NCBI GenBank assembly: GCA_028284365.1
Contig: JANQRW010000045.1
Location: forward strand, 1-54,376
Source of the DNA: Marinicella sp.
GTDB lineage: Bacteria > Pseudomonadota > Gammaproteobacteria > Xanthomonadales > Marinicellaceae
Reading direction: 5' to 3'
DNA: 54,376 nucleotides
Of this stretch, positions 25,851 to 34,620 are shown piece after piece. Every line of letters begins with the position of its first letter. The stretch's first letter is position 1. Made by a program: the position numbers and the translations under genes. The notes under the pieces are model-generated. The model saw only the letters and a list, made by a program, of their open reading frames with translations. It had not been told where the DNA came from and searched no databases.

Positions 25851-27647
25851 ACATTGACGCCCTTGGTTTTGTTCATCTAACCAAGATTTCAATGGTGCAA
25901 AATAGTCAACCACTGCAGTGGCATCCATTTCACGTGAATTAGCAATCACTTCCATTGCATCTTGCCATGGTTTTTCAGCACCCATTTCCAACACTTTGAT
26001 TAATTTTTCACCCGCAGCCTTATTGTTGTAGATAGAACAACGGTGCAAATCGCCTTCAAAACCAGCAGCTTTACACAGTTCACGATGAAATTGGAACTGT
26101 AAAATATGCGCTAAGAAATACCGTGTGTAAGGTGTGTTACCCGGGATGTGGTATTTCGCACCTGGATCAAAGTGCTTTTCGCTGCGTTCATTCGGTGCTT
26201 TGATGCCTTGGTATTTATTACGTAAAGCCCACCAACCGGCATTGTATTCTTCAGGTGTGATTTCACCATTGAATACTTTCCAACGCCATTGATCGACCAA
26301 TAAACCAAATGGAACAAAAGCAATTTTTTCCAAGGCTTTTTTCATCAACATACCCAGATCATTTGAAGAAGCTGGAATTTCATCAATCAGACCTATTTCC
26401 TTAAAGTAAGAGGGTGTAATTGACAAGGCCACGGTATCGCCAATGGCTTCATGGAAACCGTCATTGGCACCGGTGCGATACAGGATGCTCTTGTCATTGT
26501 ATGCACGCTGGTAGAAGTTATGCCCCAACTCGTGGTGAATGGTTACAAAGTCTTCGTAATCCTCTTTGATGCACATTTTCATGCGAATGTCATCAACATT
26601 ATCAATGTTCCAAGCACTCGCGTGACAGACCACATCACGGTCTTGTGGTTTAGTAAATAATGACCGTTTCCAGAAAGTTTCTGGCAGTGGTGGCAGCCCC
26701 AAAGAGGTGAAAAAACCTTCTGCAGTTTTGGTCATTTTCTTGGCATCATAATCGTGTTCAGCCAACAGCGCTGTAACATCAATGGTTGAGCCAGCATCTT
26801 CAGGTTTAACCAAGTCGTAAACGCCAGTCCAGTCCTGTGCCCACATATTACCCATTAAATGAGCAGGAATCATGCCATCATCGCCCATGATTTCTTCGCC
26901 ATAATGTTCGGTTAACTTGGTACGAACATGACATTGTAGCGAATCATACAGGGGTTTAACTTGTGCCCATAAGCGGTCTAACTCTTGAGGAAATTCACTG
27001 GCAGGCATGTCATACCCTGCGCGCCACATGGCACCGGTATCGTCATAACCCAAAGCTTGTGCACCTTCATTGGCCAACTCAACCATTCGTTCGTATTTGT
27101 CACGCATATCCGGTGAAACTGTGCGCCAGCCTTGCCATGCTTCTAACAGCTCTTTGTGGTCGCGAGATTCGGCTATGGTTTTAGACAACTGACCTAAAGT
27201 TTGACACTGATCATCAAGACAGTATTTTCCTGCACCATACATGGCTTCCAGCTTGGCCATTATTTGGGCCAGCTCAGCATTTTTTTCAGCATCATCGGGG
27301 GCCGCCAATGTTAAACTGCCTTTGATGATGTTCAACCGTCGGCGCATGTCATCAGACAGTTTTAAACCATTAAATTTCTTGGCTTCGTTAGCAAACTTGA
27401 CTGATAAAGCACCCATTTTCTCTATGCTCTTAGCACCCAACCAAATGGTGTCATCTGTGATGAAGTTGGCTTGTACCCATGCCACTCTGGCAGCATATTC
27501 ACCTTCTTCAATATAGGTTTTCTCAACTTTATCCAAAAACGCCTGGGCATCGGCCACAGTCACACCAGCAGGTGCCTTCTTATTCATGGTGTTGTGCTGG
27601 CATGCCATCAATGACATCGCCAAACACAAAGCTATTACATTCTTCAT
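25842..27647 (-). CDS. M2 family peptidyl-dipeptidase (ACE-like) lipoprotein
   Basis: About 601 residues from the ATG at 27645-27647; a TTG at 27665 would add six. The lipobox LMAC in the signal peptide predicts an outer- or inner-membrane lipoprotein. The zinc motif is HHELGH (H372, E373, H376), with the third ligand in GFHEAIGD about 25 residues later. M2 enzymes release C-terminal dipeptides. A single catalytic domain is present, as in bacterial ACE homologues. The last codons (CGW) coincide with the start of a repeat element. It probably feeds on peptides in the periplasm. Confidence 0.95.
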   Translation of the reverse strand: MKNVIALCLAMSLMACQHNTMNKKAPAGVTVADAQAFLDKVEKTYIEEGEYAARVAWVQANFITDDTIWLGAKSIEKMGALSVKFANEAKKFNGLKLSDDMRRRLNIIKGSLTLAAPDDAEKNAELAQIMAKLEAMYGAGKYCLDDQCQTLGQLSKTIAESRDHKELLEAWQGWRTVSPDMRDKYERMVELANEGAQALGYDDTGAMWRAGYDMPASEFPQELDRLWAQVKPLYDSLQCHVRTKLTEHYGEEIMGDDGMIPAHLMGNMWAQDWTGVYDLVKPEDAGSTIDVTALLAEHDYDAKKMTKTAEGFFTSLGLPPLPETFWKRSLFTKPQDRDVVCHASAWNIDNVDDIRMKMCIKEDYEDFVTIHHELGHNFYQRAYNDKSILYRTGANDGFHEAIGDTVALSITPSYFKEIGLIDEIPASSNDLGMLMKKALEKIAFVPFGLLVDQWRWKVFNGEITPEEYNAGWWALRNKYQGIKAPNERSEKHFDPGAKYHIPGNTPYTRYFLAHILQFQFHRELCKAAGFEGDLHRCSIYNNKAAGEKLIKVLEMGAEKPWQDAMEVIANSREMDATAVVDYFAPLKSWLDEQNQGRQCGW

Positions 27648-27722
27648 GGTTTTTATTTGTCCCAATAATAAAACGCCGCTATTCTACAACAAACCCAGCC
27701 ACATTGCCTGAATCAGAAAACA

Positions 27723-27747
27723 AAATACCCAGCTGAGCTGGGTATTT
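27723..27747 (-). terminator. Terminator after the Tyr/Arg-rich lipoprotein gene
   Basis: AAATACCCAGC and GCTGGGTATTT form an 11-bp perfect stem with a 3-base loop; minus-strand Ts follow. It is 29 bases beyond the stop at 27777. Confidence 0.85.
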
Positions 27748-27776
27748 GAAATGAAACCATCAAGATCTGATTAGAA

Positions 27777-29144
27777 TTATTTACGCCGATTGCGATCCAC
27801 TGTTCTGCTTGATGAACGACTTCGGTTGTTGTTCTTGCTGTTGCGTGAGTTACTCGATTTGTTTGAACTACTTGGTTTACTGCGAGTTACCCGAGCCGGT
27901 TTAGAGGCCTGCCGCGGTGCAGAACGAACCACTGGTTGGCTGCGTTGTGGTTGAGCCACTGATCGATGGGAACGGTTTTGTGTTTGCACCTGGCGTTGTG
28001 GTGTATTTGAACCAACTGCACTGGATCTTGTGTGTCGCTGCACCACATTAGCTGGGCGCTGAGTAGTTACGCGCCTTTGTTGCACAGCGGGTTTGCTGTT
28101 GGTGTGATAAACCGGTGATTGGCTATTCATCGGTTTGACCCGAACATTGCGACTTCTTAGCTGTGAAGCCACTTGTGCTGGTTTTTGTTGGCGAACAACT
28201 GCAGGTTTTTGATTCCTGTTGTTTCGTTGTTGTAAGTTGCGCTCAGCGTATTGCCTTTGTGCATTTTGGCGTTGAATTCGTTGTTGAAGCACCACATCAG
28301 AAGCCCGGCTGTTAACCGGTGAGCGTGTTGTTGAGCTTCTGTTAACTTGTCTGTAGCCATCACGACTTTGGTTCAAAGCAGAACTTTGCTGCCTGCTACT
28401 GTGTGCCCCTCGAACGGACCGGTTACCAGATGATCTATTGATGGTGCGGTTGCTCGAACGTGTTGCTGGCCTGGTGTTGATAGACCGATTACTGCTACTG
28501 CGTCCGCGATTAACAGCATGGGGACTGTTGCGACGATATGTAGAATTTCTTGGTGCATTATTTTTATGCCTTTGGTAATAACGACCATTGGATAATCTTC
28601 TCGCTTCATTACGTGCTGAGTAATAACCTCGTTGGGTAGGGCGGTAGTGGTTGTAAGTCCGGTTACGCCAATGGTTATACCACCAATAGTTATCATAGTA
28701 ATAACTGCTGTAACCTAACCCATATCCCAGACCAAAGCTCCAAGATGGCCACCAACCGGATGCATAAAACCCTGGACGATGATAAAACCCAATACCATAG
28801 TTTGGCCCACACCATGATGACCAGTAAGAGAAACCACAACGATTAGATGAGTAATAAAAACCCACCCTTGGGTATCTATATGGGCTGTAATTAATATTGC
28901 TGTAGGTAATGCCCCAGCGGTCTGGGTAGTAATTGTAGTTGTTGTAATAGACACCATCCCCTGCAGTTGAGTACTCCGATGAACCATAACCATAATAAGG
29001 ATCATAATCCCCATAAGCATAGTAGTCATCTTGGTAATAGGTCTCATCTTCAGTACTGTAACGGTGGTTGTGTACACCACAGGAAGCCAAAAATAGTGTT
29101 AAAAATGGTATTAATAGTTTCATTGGTAAAACATGGTTTTTCAT
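27777..29144 (-). CDS. Low-complexity Tyr-rich then Arg/Ser/Gln-rich lipoprotein
   Basis: 455 residues. The lipobox LASC follows a short signal; an internal ATG at 29123 is another start. Residues about 30-165 are Tyr/Gly/Asn/Ser/Trp-rich (YYGYGSSEY, YYNNYNYYP, LGYGLGYSSYYYDNYW) with little regular pattern. From about 170 to the end the sequence is Arg, Ser, Asn, Gln and Thr rich with almost no acidic residues. No known domain is seen. The two-part tyrosine/arginine layout is like disordered proteins that phase-separate or adhere. The strong positive tail could bind DNA, LPS or polysaccharide. The product's role is unknown. Confidence 0.8.
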   Translation of the reverse strand: MKNHVLPMKLLIPFLTLFLASCGVHNHRYSTEDETYYQDDYYAYGDYDPYYGYGSSEYSTAGDGVYYNNYNYYPDRWGITYSNINYSPYRYPRVGFYYSSNRCGFSYWSSWCGPNYGIGFYHRPGFYASGWWPSWSFGLGYGLGYSSYYYDNYWWYNHWRNRTYNHYRPTQRGYYSARNEARRLSNGRYYQRHKNNAPRNSTYRRNSPHAVNRGRSSSNRSINTRPATRSSNRTINRSSGNRSVRGAHSSRQQSSALNQSRDGYRQVNRSSTTRSPVNSRASDVVLQQRIQRQNAQRQYAERNLQQRNNRNQKPAVVRQQKPAQVASQLRSRNVRVKPMNSQSPVYHTNSKPAVQQRRVTTQRPANVVQRHTRSSAVGSNTPQRQVQTQNRSHRSVAQPQRSQPVVRSAPRQASKPARVTRSKPSSSNKSSNSRNSKNNNRSRSSSRTVDRNRRK

Positions 29145-29290
29145 TGGTTTACCATACTACAGCCGAGACACTGAATCAAACATGAATAAGACATGCTTTT
29201 TTCACAGTACCAGGAGAGACAAAACTATCATTCTAAGTCTAAATCAAGTTAAATACGGCTTTTGATGTAGCCACTGAACTGGGGTATTTT

Positions 29291-30202
29291 ATGAATCAAA
29301 TGACAACAACTGAAAACTGGAAAAAAGGACTGCTTTTTTCGCTGATCACAGTGCTGTTTTGGAGCACTTTACCTGTGGCTCTAAAAATCAGCATGTCAGC
29401 AACCGATGCAATGACTTTAACCTGGTTCAGATTTTTGGTGGCGGCTGTATTTACCCTAATCTTGTTATTCAGTCGCAATAAACTCAAAGAATTCAAAAAC
29501 TTAACAGGTACTGAATGGCTGTGGCTGGGTCTGGCTGCCTTGATGTTGATTGGTAATTATGTGTTGTTTTTAATTGGTTTGGAAATGACTTCTCCAGCTA
29601 ATGCTCAAGTATTTATTCAAATGGCCCCTTTATTAATGACACTGGGCGGCGTTTTGATTTTCAAAGAGGCGTTCAATCGCATGCAAATGCTTGGCGTACT
29701 CTCTATCATCATTGGTCTTAGCTTGTTTTTTAGCGACCAAATCAAACAAATTCTCAGCAGTGATTACACCTTGGGCATTTGGGTGATGTTCGCTGCTGCC
29801 CTGACTTGGGCCATTTACGCATTGATTCAAAAGAAATTGGCAGGCACCTTATCCTCTCAAAGCATTTTGGGTTTTATTTATGTGTTTGCCAGTGTGGTGC
29901 TGTTCTTTTGGAGTGACCTGGATAGCTACCAAAACATCAACTCAAGCCAATGGATCGCGATTGCTTATGCTTGTATCAACACTGTAGTTGCCTATGGTGC
30001 TTTTGGTGAAGCCTTGAGCCACTGGAATGCATCCAGGGTTGGTATGGTTTTGGCCTTAACACCTGTCACCACCCTGTTGTTCATCAATACTTTTGCTCAT
30101 ATTTTTCCACACTTATTAACTGCTGAAACCATTCGTACGATTGGCTATGTTGGTATGGCTTTCATAGTTTCAGGTTCGATGTTAGCTTCTCTGAAAAAGT
30201 AA
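29291..30202 (+). CDS. EamA/DMT family transporter
   Basis: 303 residues, ten predicted membrane helices in two EamA halves (first half ending near QIKQIL, second from YTLGIWVMFAAAL). LFWSTLPVALKI and SPANAQVFIQMAPLLMTLGGVLIFKE are typical. DMT proteins export metabolites or amino acids; the substrate cannot be read. A single gene facing right, divergent from the low-complexity lipoprotein. Confidence 0.92.
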   Translation: MNQMTTTENWKKGLLFSLITVLFWSTLPVALKISMSATDAMTLTWFRFLVAAVFTLILLFSRNKLKEFKNLTGTEWLWLGLAALMLIGNYVLFLIGLEMTSPANAQVFIQMAPLLMTLGGVLIFKEAFNRMQMLGVLSIIIGLSLFFSDQIKQILSSDYTLGIWVMFAAALTWAIYALIQKKLAGTLSSQSILGFIYVFASVVLFFWSDLDSYQNINSSQWIAIAYACINTVVAYGAFGEALSHWNASRVGMVLALTPVTTLLFINTFAHIFPHLLTAETIRTIGYVGMAFIVSGSMLASLKK

Positions 30203-30312
30203 GGTACAACCGAGGGCTGATGACCAAAGCCCAAAAGCTGTGACCTCTGGCACTGTCGATTTGTGCACCTTATCTGTATAGTTATTAAGAAACGAACCAA
30301 TGGAGCAAAAAT

Positions 30313-30738
30313 ATGTCCGACCAAAATAAAAATGATGATGTGGTTGAACCGACAACCGAATCGAAGACCAAAGCTGAAACTGTCATAGAAGCTGAAGCAG
30401 AAGAAATCAACAGTAACAAAGAAGCCTCCGATAGCGAGACAAAAGGAACGAAGCTTAACAACGATGTTTTAACCAGGATTTTGGTTACCTTACTATTTGC
30501 TTTAATCGGCTGGGTGTCACTGTGGGTATTTGGGGTGGTGGTTTTGGTACAGTTTGGTTTCTTGTTGATAACTGGCCATGCCAACAAAAACCTCAAAGCC
30601 TTTAGTGGGGAACTGGGTCAGTACCTATCTGACATCATTAAATATGTTGGTTTTCAAAGTGATGAAAAGCCTTTCCCATTCCAAGGCTGGCATTACGATG
30701 ATGACCAAAAATCTGAAAACGGAGAACCCGCAAAATAA
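30313..30738 (+). CDS. DUF4389 family membrane protein
   Basis: 141 residues. An acidic disordered N-terminus (about 50 residues, many Glu/Ser/Thr) precedes a two-helix membrane hairpin (ILVTLLFALIGWVSLWVFGVVVLVQFGFLL) and the conserved NLKAFSGELGQYLSDIIKYVGF. Function unknown. A terminator follows the stop. Confidence 0.85.
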   Translation: MSDQNKNDDVVEPTTESKTKAETVIEAEAEEINSNKEASDSETKGTKLNNDVLTRILVTLLFALIGWVSLWVFGVVVLVQFGFLLITGHANKNLKAFSGELGQYLSDIIKYVGFQSDEKPFPFQGWHYDDDQKSENGEPAK

Positions 30739-30761
30739 TTTTTTTTCATTTTTCATTGTCT

Positions 30762-30789
30762 ACGCCAAGTTAATCTTGGCGTTTTTTTT
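30762..30789 (+). terminator. Terminator after the DUF4389 gene
   Basis: ACGCCAAG-ttaat-CTTGGCGT followed by eight Ts. Confidence 0.92.
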
Positions 30790-30848
30790 GCTGGTGAATT
30801 ATCAACAATGTTTGTAATATGTCATATCAATACAGGTCTTTAACAAGC

Positions 30849-31049
30849 ATGAAAACATACGACTTAAAAGGATACACTCTGGTCTTGGACAAAGTGGTTT
30901 TTGTCAGCGCAGTATTTACTGCTGACCACGAAGAAGGTAAACAATTTAATGTGCGGTTGGTGGGCGACTTACTGAAGTTTAAATTCCCAACCCATGCTGA
31001 TGCAGTGATGGCCCGCGAATTATTAATCAAAGCAGTTAAGGAGCTGTGA
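30849..31049 (+). CDS. Small hypothetical protein upstream of the SDR gene
   Basis: 66 residues from the ATG at 30849; an ATG at 30819 is possible but lies close to the terminator. The product is small, with a beta pattern (KGYTLVLDKVVFVSAVF, then FNVRLVGDLLKFKF) and a C-terminal helix. Its stop is one base before the GTG of the SDR gene, so it may be the first gene of a three-gene unit with the SDR and the aldehyde dehydrogenase. Family not recognised. Confidence 0.55.
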   Translation: MKTYDLKGYTLVLDKVVFVSAVFTADHEEGKQFNVRLVGDLLKFKFPTHADAVMARELLIKAVKEL

Positions 31050-31050
31050 C

Positions 31051-31842
31051 GTGATGGATTTAAATCTTGCTGGAAAAACAGCTGTGGTTTGTGGCTCAAC
31101 TCAAGGCATGGGACTGGCCATTGCTCAACAATTAGCCAAACAAGGGGCGACCATTGTGATGTTTGCACGCAACCCCGAAGCACTGGCCAAAGAGGTACAA
31201 ACCTTAACCACTGAACAACAACAAACTCACCACACATTGGTTGCTGACTTCAGTCACCCTGAACAAGTCAAGGACGCCATTGAAACCCACCTTCAAGCAC
31301 ATCCTAAAGCACATGTGTTGGTCAATAATACTGGAGGACCACCACCTGGTTTGGCCAAAGATGCTGACCCTTCCGCTTTTCAATTAGCATTTAATCAGCA
31401 TTTGATTTGTAACCAGGTTTTGGCACAAGCTTTGGTACCAGCCATGCAACAAGCTAAATATGGCCGCATCATCAATGTGATTTCAACCTCAGTAAAACAA
31501 CCTTTGCCTAACCTGGGTGTATCAAACACCATTCGTGGCGCTGTTGCCAGTTGGGCTAAAACCCTTGCTAATGAGTTGGGACAATACAACATCACTGTCA
31601 ATAATGTATTACCGGGGGCTACTGAAACTGGACGTTTATCTGGTATTTTTGAGAACAAAGCAAACAAAACAGGCCTGTCGATTGAGCAAGTAATACAGAA
31701 CGAAAAAGCCATCATTCCAATGCGACGTTTTGGTACACCAGAGGAATTTGCCAATGTGGTCGGGTTTTTAGCATCCAATGCAGGAGCTTATGTAAATGGG
31801 GTTAATATCCCGGTAGACGGTGGACGCACCGCATGTCTGTAA
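31051..31842 (+). CDS. SDR-family oxidoreductase with atypical active site
   Basis: 263 residues from GTG at 31051; ATG at 31054 is nearly as good (AAGGAG at 31038-31043 serves either). The Rossmann start is VVCGSTQGMGLAIA rather than the usual TGxxxGxG. At the catalytic site the Tyr-x-x-x-Lys pair is not present: the segment reads SVKQPLPNLGVSNTIRGAV. A branch of SDRs known to lack the tetrad has this look (FabG-like, unknown reaction). The gene overlaps the aldehyde dehydrogenase by 10 bases, so they work together. Confidence 0.9.
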   Translation: MMDLNLAGKTAVVCGSTQGMGLAIAQQLAKQGATIVMFARNPEALAKEVQTLTTEQQQTHHTLVADFSHPEQVKDAIETHLQAHPKAHVLVNNTGGPPPGLAKDADPSAFQLAFNQHLICNQVLAQALVPAMQQAKYGRIINVISTSVKQPLPNLGVSNTIRGAVASWAKTLANELGQYNITVNNVLPGATETGRLSGIFENKANKTGLSIEQVIQNEKAIIPMRRFGTPEEFANVVGFLASNAGAYVNGVNIPVDGGRTACL

Positions 31843-33305
31843 ACCATTCAAACCTGCCACAAATCCAAAACTTAATTGATGGCCGGTTGACTGCGCCAAC
31901 TTCAGGCCTCTATATTGAAAATACTGAACCAGCCACAGGTACAGTCTATGGCCTGACCCCTGATTCTTCGACAAAAGATTTAGATCTGGCTATTGAAGCT
32001 GCTCAAAAAGCATTTCCAATATGGGCTAACACGCCCGTTGAGTACAGAGCCAGGATCCTCAATAAACTGGCTGACTTGATTGAGGAACATCAAGATGAAC
32101 TGGCTCAAGCCGAAGCCATTGATAATGGTAAACCCATTAACTTAGCCAAAAATGTTGATGTCTACCGCGCGGCTACAAACATTCGCTTTTTTGCTCAAGC
32201 TTGTACCCAATTCAGCAGCGAATCACACGCGATGGAAGATGTGGCTATTAATTACACTTTACGTGATCCATTGGGCGTTGTGGCTTGTATTTCACCATGG
32301 AACCTCCCGCTGTATTTATTTACTTGGAAAATTGCCCCAGCCTTGGCAACCGGCAACTGCGTGATAGCCAAACCATCAGAAGTAACGCCAATGACAGCTT
32401 ATTTATTTTCCAAACTTTGTATTAAAGCTGGATTACCAGCTGGAACATTAAATGTCGTCCATGGAACTGGTTTAAACATTGGTGCTGCTTTGGTCAAACA
32501 CCCAGCAATCAAAGCCATAAGCTTTACTGGAGGTTCAAGCACAGGTCTCGCCATCAAGCAAGCCACCGCGAACCATCACAAGAAGCTGTCTCTGGAATTG
32601 GGCGGAAAAAATCCAACACTGGTGTTTGCCGACTGTGATTTTAATAACACCGTAAATGAAGTGGCACGAGCTGCCTTTACTAACCAAGGACAAATATGCT
32701 TATGCGGTTCACGGATTTACATCGAAGCCAGTATTTATGAAAAATTCACTGCAGCATTGATCAAAAGGGTCAAACAGTTGGTGATAGGTGACCCATTAGA
32801 TGAAACCACACAATTCGGCGCCTTGGTTTCCAAAATGCACATGCAAAAGGTACTGGACTATATCGCACTGGCAGAAGAAGAGGGGGGGGAGATACTGACT
32901 GGCGGCCAGGCCATCAGCCCTAAAGGTCGTTGTGCCAGTGGTTATTTTGTCGAACCTACTATCATTGCTGATCTAGATAATAAGTGTCGCACCAATCAAG
33001 AAGAAATTTTTGGCCCTGTGTGCACAGTCCAAAGTTTCGAAACCGACCAACAAGCACTGAAAATGGCTAACGATTCTGAATATGGCTTAGCAGCCAGTAT
33101 TTGGAGCAAAGACATTAATCGCTGTCATCGCTTAGCGAAACTATTAAACACAGGCATTGTTTGGGTGAACTGCTGGCTACTGCGTGACTTACGCACACCG
33201 TTTGGTGGTATGAAAGCCTCTGGCTCTGGTCGTGAAGGCGGTTTAGAAGCCTTGCGTTTTTTTACCGAACCGAAAAATGTTTGTATTCAATACCAACAAG
33301 ATTGA
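31833..33305 (+). CDS. Aldehyde dehydrogenase, ALDH8A1-like
   Basis: 490 residues. Catalytic Glu in LELGGKNPTLVF and Cys in NQGQICLCGSRIY; the NAD-binding SFTGGSSTG is present. The ICLCGSRIYIE and FGALVSKMHMQKV segments resemble human ALDH8A1 (2-aminomuconate semialdehyde dehydrogenase of the kynurenine route) and hydroxymuconic semialdehyde dehydrogenases. No other kynurenine gene is in the window. A role in an aromatic-ring catabolic step together with the SDR is likely, but the substrate is not settled. Confidence 0.9.
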   Translation: MSVNHSNLPQIQNLIDGRLTAPTSGLYIENTEPATGTVYGLTPDSSTKDLDLAIEAAQKAFPIWANTPVEYRARILNKLADLIEEHQDELAQAEAIDNGKPINLAKNVDVYRAATNIRFFAQACTQFSSESHAMEDVAINYTLRDPLGVVACISPWNLPLYLFTWKIAPALATGNCVIAKPSEVTPMTAYLFSKLCIKAGLPAGTLNVVHGTGLNIGAALVKHPAIKAISFTGGSSTGLAIKQATANHHKKLSLELGGKNPTLVFADCDFNNTVNEVARAAFTNQGQICLCGSRIYIEASIYEKFTAALIKRVKQLVIGDPLDETTQFGALVSKMHMQKVLDYIALAEEEGGEILTGGQAISPKGRCASGYFVEPTIIADLDNKCRTNQEEIFGPVCTVQSFETDQQALKMANDSEYGLAASIWSKDINRCHRLAKLLNTGIVWVNCWLLRDLRTPFGGMKASGSGREGGLEALRFFTEPKNVCIQYQQD

Positions 33306-33826
33306 CCCTCAAAAATAGTTTTTTGTAAGCATTTCGTTAATATCAGGTCTTACTATTAACATTCAATGAAAACATCAGGACTTCTGGCACATTAATTGAT
33401 TGGCTTGAAAGACTAATATAAATATACGTGCTGAGACATCCGTTGAAGAAGTTGACGTACGTAAGACTTAGTAGTATAGTGATTGCACAAAATCGTTCAT
33501 ACAAACAGATAGATTTATAGGAATTTGTATCAACGAAGCAAGCTTGGAGTTACAGAAATTTCCTCCCCTAACGCTTTTTAACTCTCTGATTTCTGTAACT
33601 CCACCCTTTTAGATATAAGGGTTAGTGACCTTGTGGGCTAAGGCTCACATGCTTGTGTGACTCATGGTATTCAATGTCTTGGGTTATTAGAAGTTATAAC
33701 TTGAGGCTCCTCTTTATTATTTTCCACGCTCAATAAAACCATTAATAACCGTCCTTGCGCTTTTTATTATAAACCGAAAACGGCATAATACCTCAACCTG
33801 TTTTTTAACTTTTTTTTACATTCGGC
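33306..33826. other. 521-base non-coding stretch
   Basis: Between the aldehyde dehydrogenase stop and the next ATG. It holds the 15-bp inverted repeat at 33545-33603 and a small GTGGGCTAAGGCTCAC hairpin at about 33636-33651. No credible open frame was found. Confidence 0.65.
33545..33603 (+). repeat. 15-bp perfect inverted repeat with 29-base loop
   Basis: TGGAGTTACAGAAAT (33545-33559) and ATTTCTGTAACTCCA (33589-33603) pair perfectly. The loop is pyrimidine-rich and includes TCCTCCCC, complementary to the Shine-Dalgarno core. It could be a small RNA stem-loop, a terminator or the ends of a lost element. Confidence 0.7.
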
Positions 33827-34327
33827 ATGCCAAACCTCTCTGAAAACATTCGTACAAAACTGATTGAAGTTGAAGATGCTGAACCATTGGCTGGTGCTTT
33901 ATTTCAAAAGTCTTTTCACAATGAAATTCCTGATTTTCCAAAACATTTTGTGCTCGTCAGTGAAGGAAAACAAAAAGAGGTTACCACTTTAGGCTATGTA
34001 CACTTCACACAACATGAAAACATTTACCTCGGTGGTGGCATGTGTGTAAACACCCAAGCATTAAGAAAAATACCTAAAAACTTAAGGGCTCAGTTAAATC
34101 ACCGAGGTGGGGTGGCATACACCATGCTTTCTGAAGCCGTTAAGCAACTGAATGATTGTGATGCTGTCTTTGGCTATGTTGGACACAAAGGCGCATACAA
34201 AATTGACCTTGCGGTGGGCTTTGAACAAACCCAACACCAACATTTAATTGTCTACTGGAAAAAACAATTAAGTGAACAACAACAACAAACCATCATTCAA
34301 AAAGCACATGAGTTTGGGCCTTTTTAG
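33827..34327 (+). CDS. Hypothetical protein
   Basis: 166 residues, soluble. The pattern of alternating strands with GYVHFTQHENIYLGGGMCVN and a helix KNLRAQLNHRGGVAYTMLSEAVK reminds one of a GNAT-type fold, but no clear acetyl-CoA motif is present. I do not recognise the family. The start is the ATG at 33827; a T-rich tract precedes it and no strong ribosome site is visible. Confidence 0.7.
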   Translation: MPNLSENIRTKLIEVEDAEPLAGALFQKSFHNEIPDFPKHFVLVSEGKQKEVTTLGYVHFTQHENIYLGGGMCVNTQALRKIPKNLRAQLNHRGGVAYTMLSEAVKQLNDCDAVFGYVGHKGAYKIDLAVGFEQTQHQHLIVYWKKQLSEQQQQTIIQKAHEFGPF

Positions 34328-34360
34328 CAAAGAATTCTTGTCGATAAGGTCTATTCGCCT

Positions 34361-34578
34361 AAGGAGAGCCGATGATCGGCTCGACCGGCGCTCTTGGTTA
34401 GGCAGAGAGTGGAATTAAAGCGGTTTTGCAAAGCAAAGAAGCTTTAATGTAATGAACAATCAGCCGTGAGCGAAGGCCAGGTGATGAACGATTGCTGATT
34501 TTTGCCAAGCAAAATAAAGCATGAGGGAATGCCGTAGGCCGTGAATCAGAAAGAGCAAGCCCCAAGAGCATTCCTTTA
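34361..34578 (+). repeat. Dispersed structured repeat (copy C), the only full-looking one
   Basis: Order: hairpin GAGCCGA-TGA-TCGGCTC (34366-34382), GACCGGCGC and GGTTAGGC, then the nested hairpin ATTAAAGC ... TTTGC-aaa-GCAAA ... GCTTTAAT (34414-34448). Next come TGTAATGAAC, an AGGTGATGAA box, a TTTTGC-caa-GCAAAA hairpin, an AATCAGAAAG box and the 3' box CAAGAGCATTCCTTTA. It lies between two hypothetical genes. No open frame fits. Confidence 0.85.
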
Positions 34579-34620
34579 TTTGATTATCATCTAATTATCT
34601 ATTTGTCAATATGAAGTACA

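Noticed and set aside
25683-25880. Plus-strand ORF over the structured region
   Set aside because: It overlaps copy E and the end of the M2 gene; no ribosome site and no protein-like pattern.
34361-34382. Hammerhead or other self-cleaving ribozyme in the repeat family
   Set aside because: The TGATC sequence is only the loop of the hairpin. The CUGANGA...GAAA core of the hammerhead is not present, and no other known ribozyme core was recognised.
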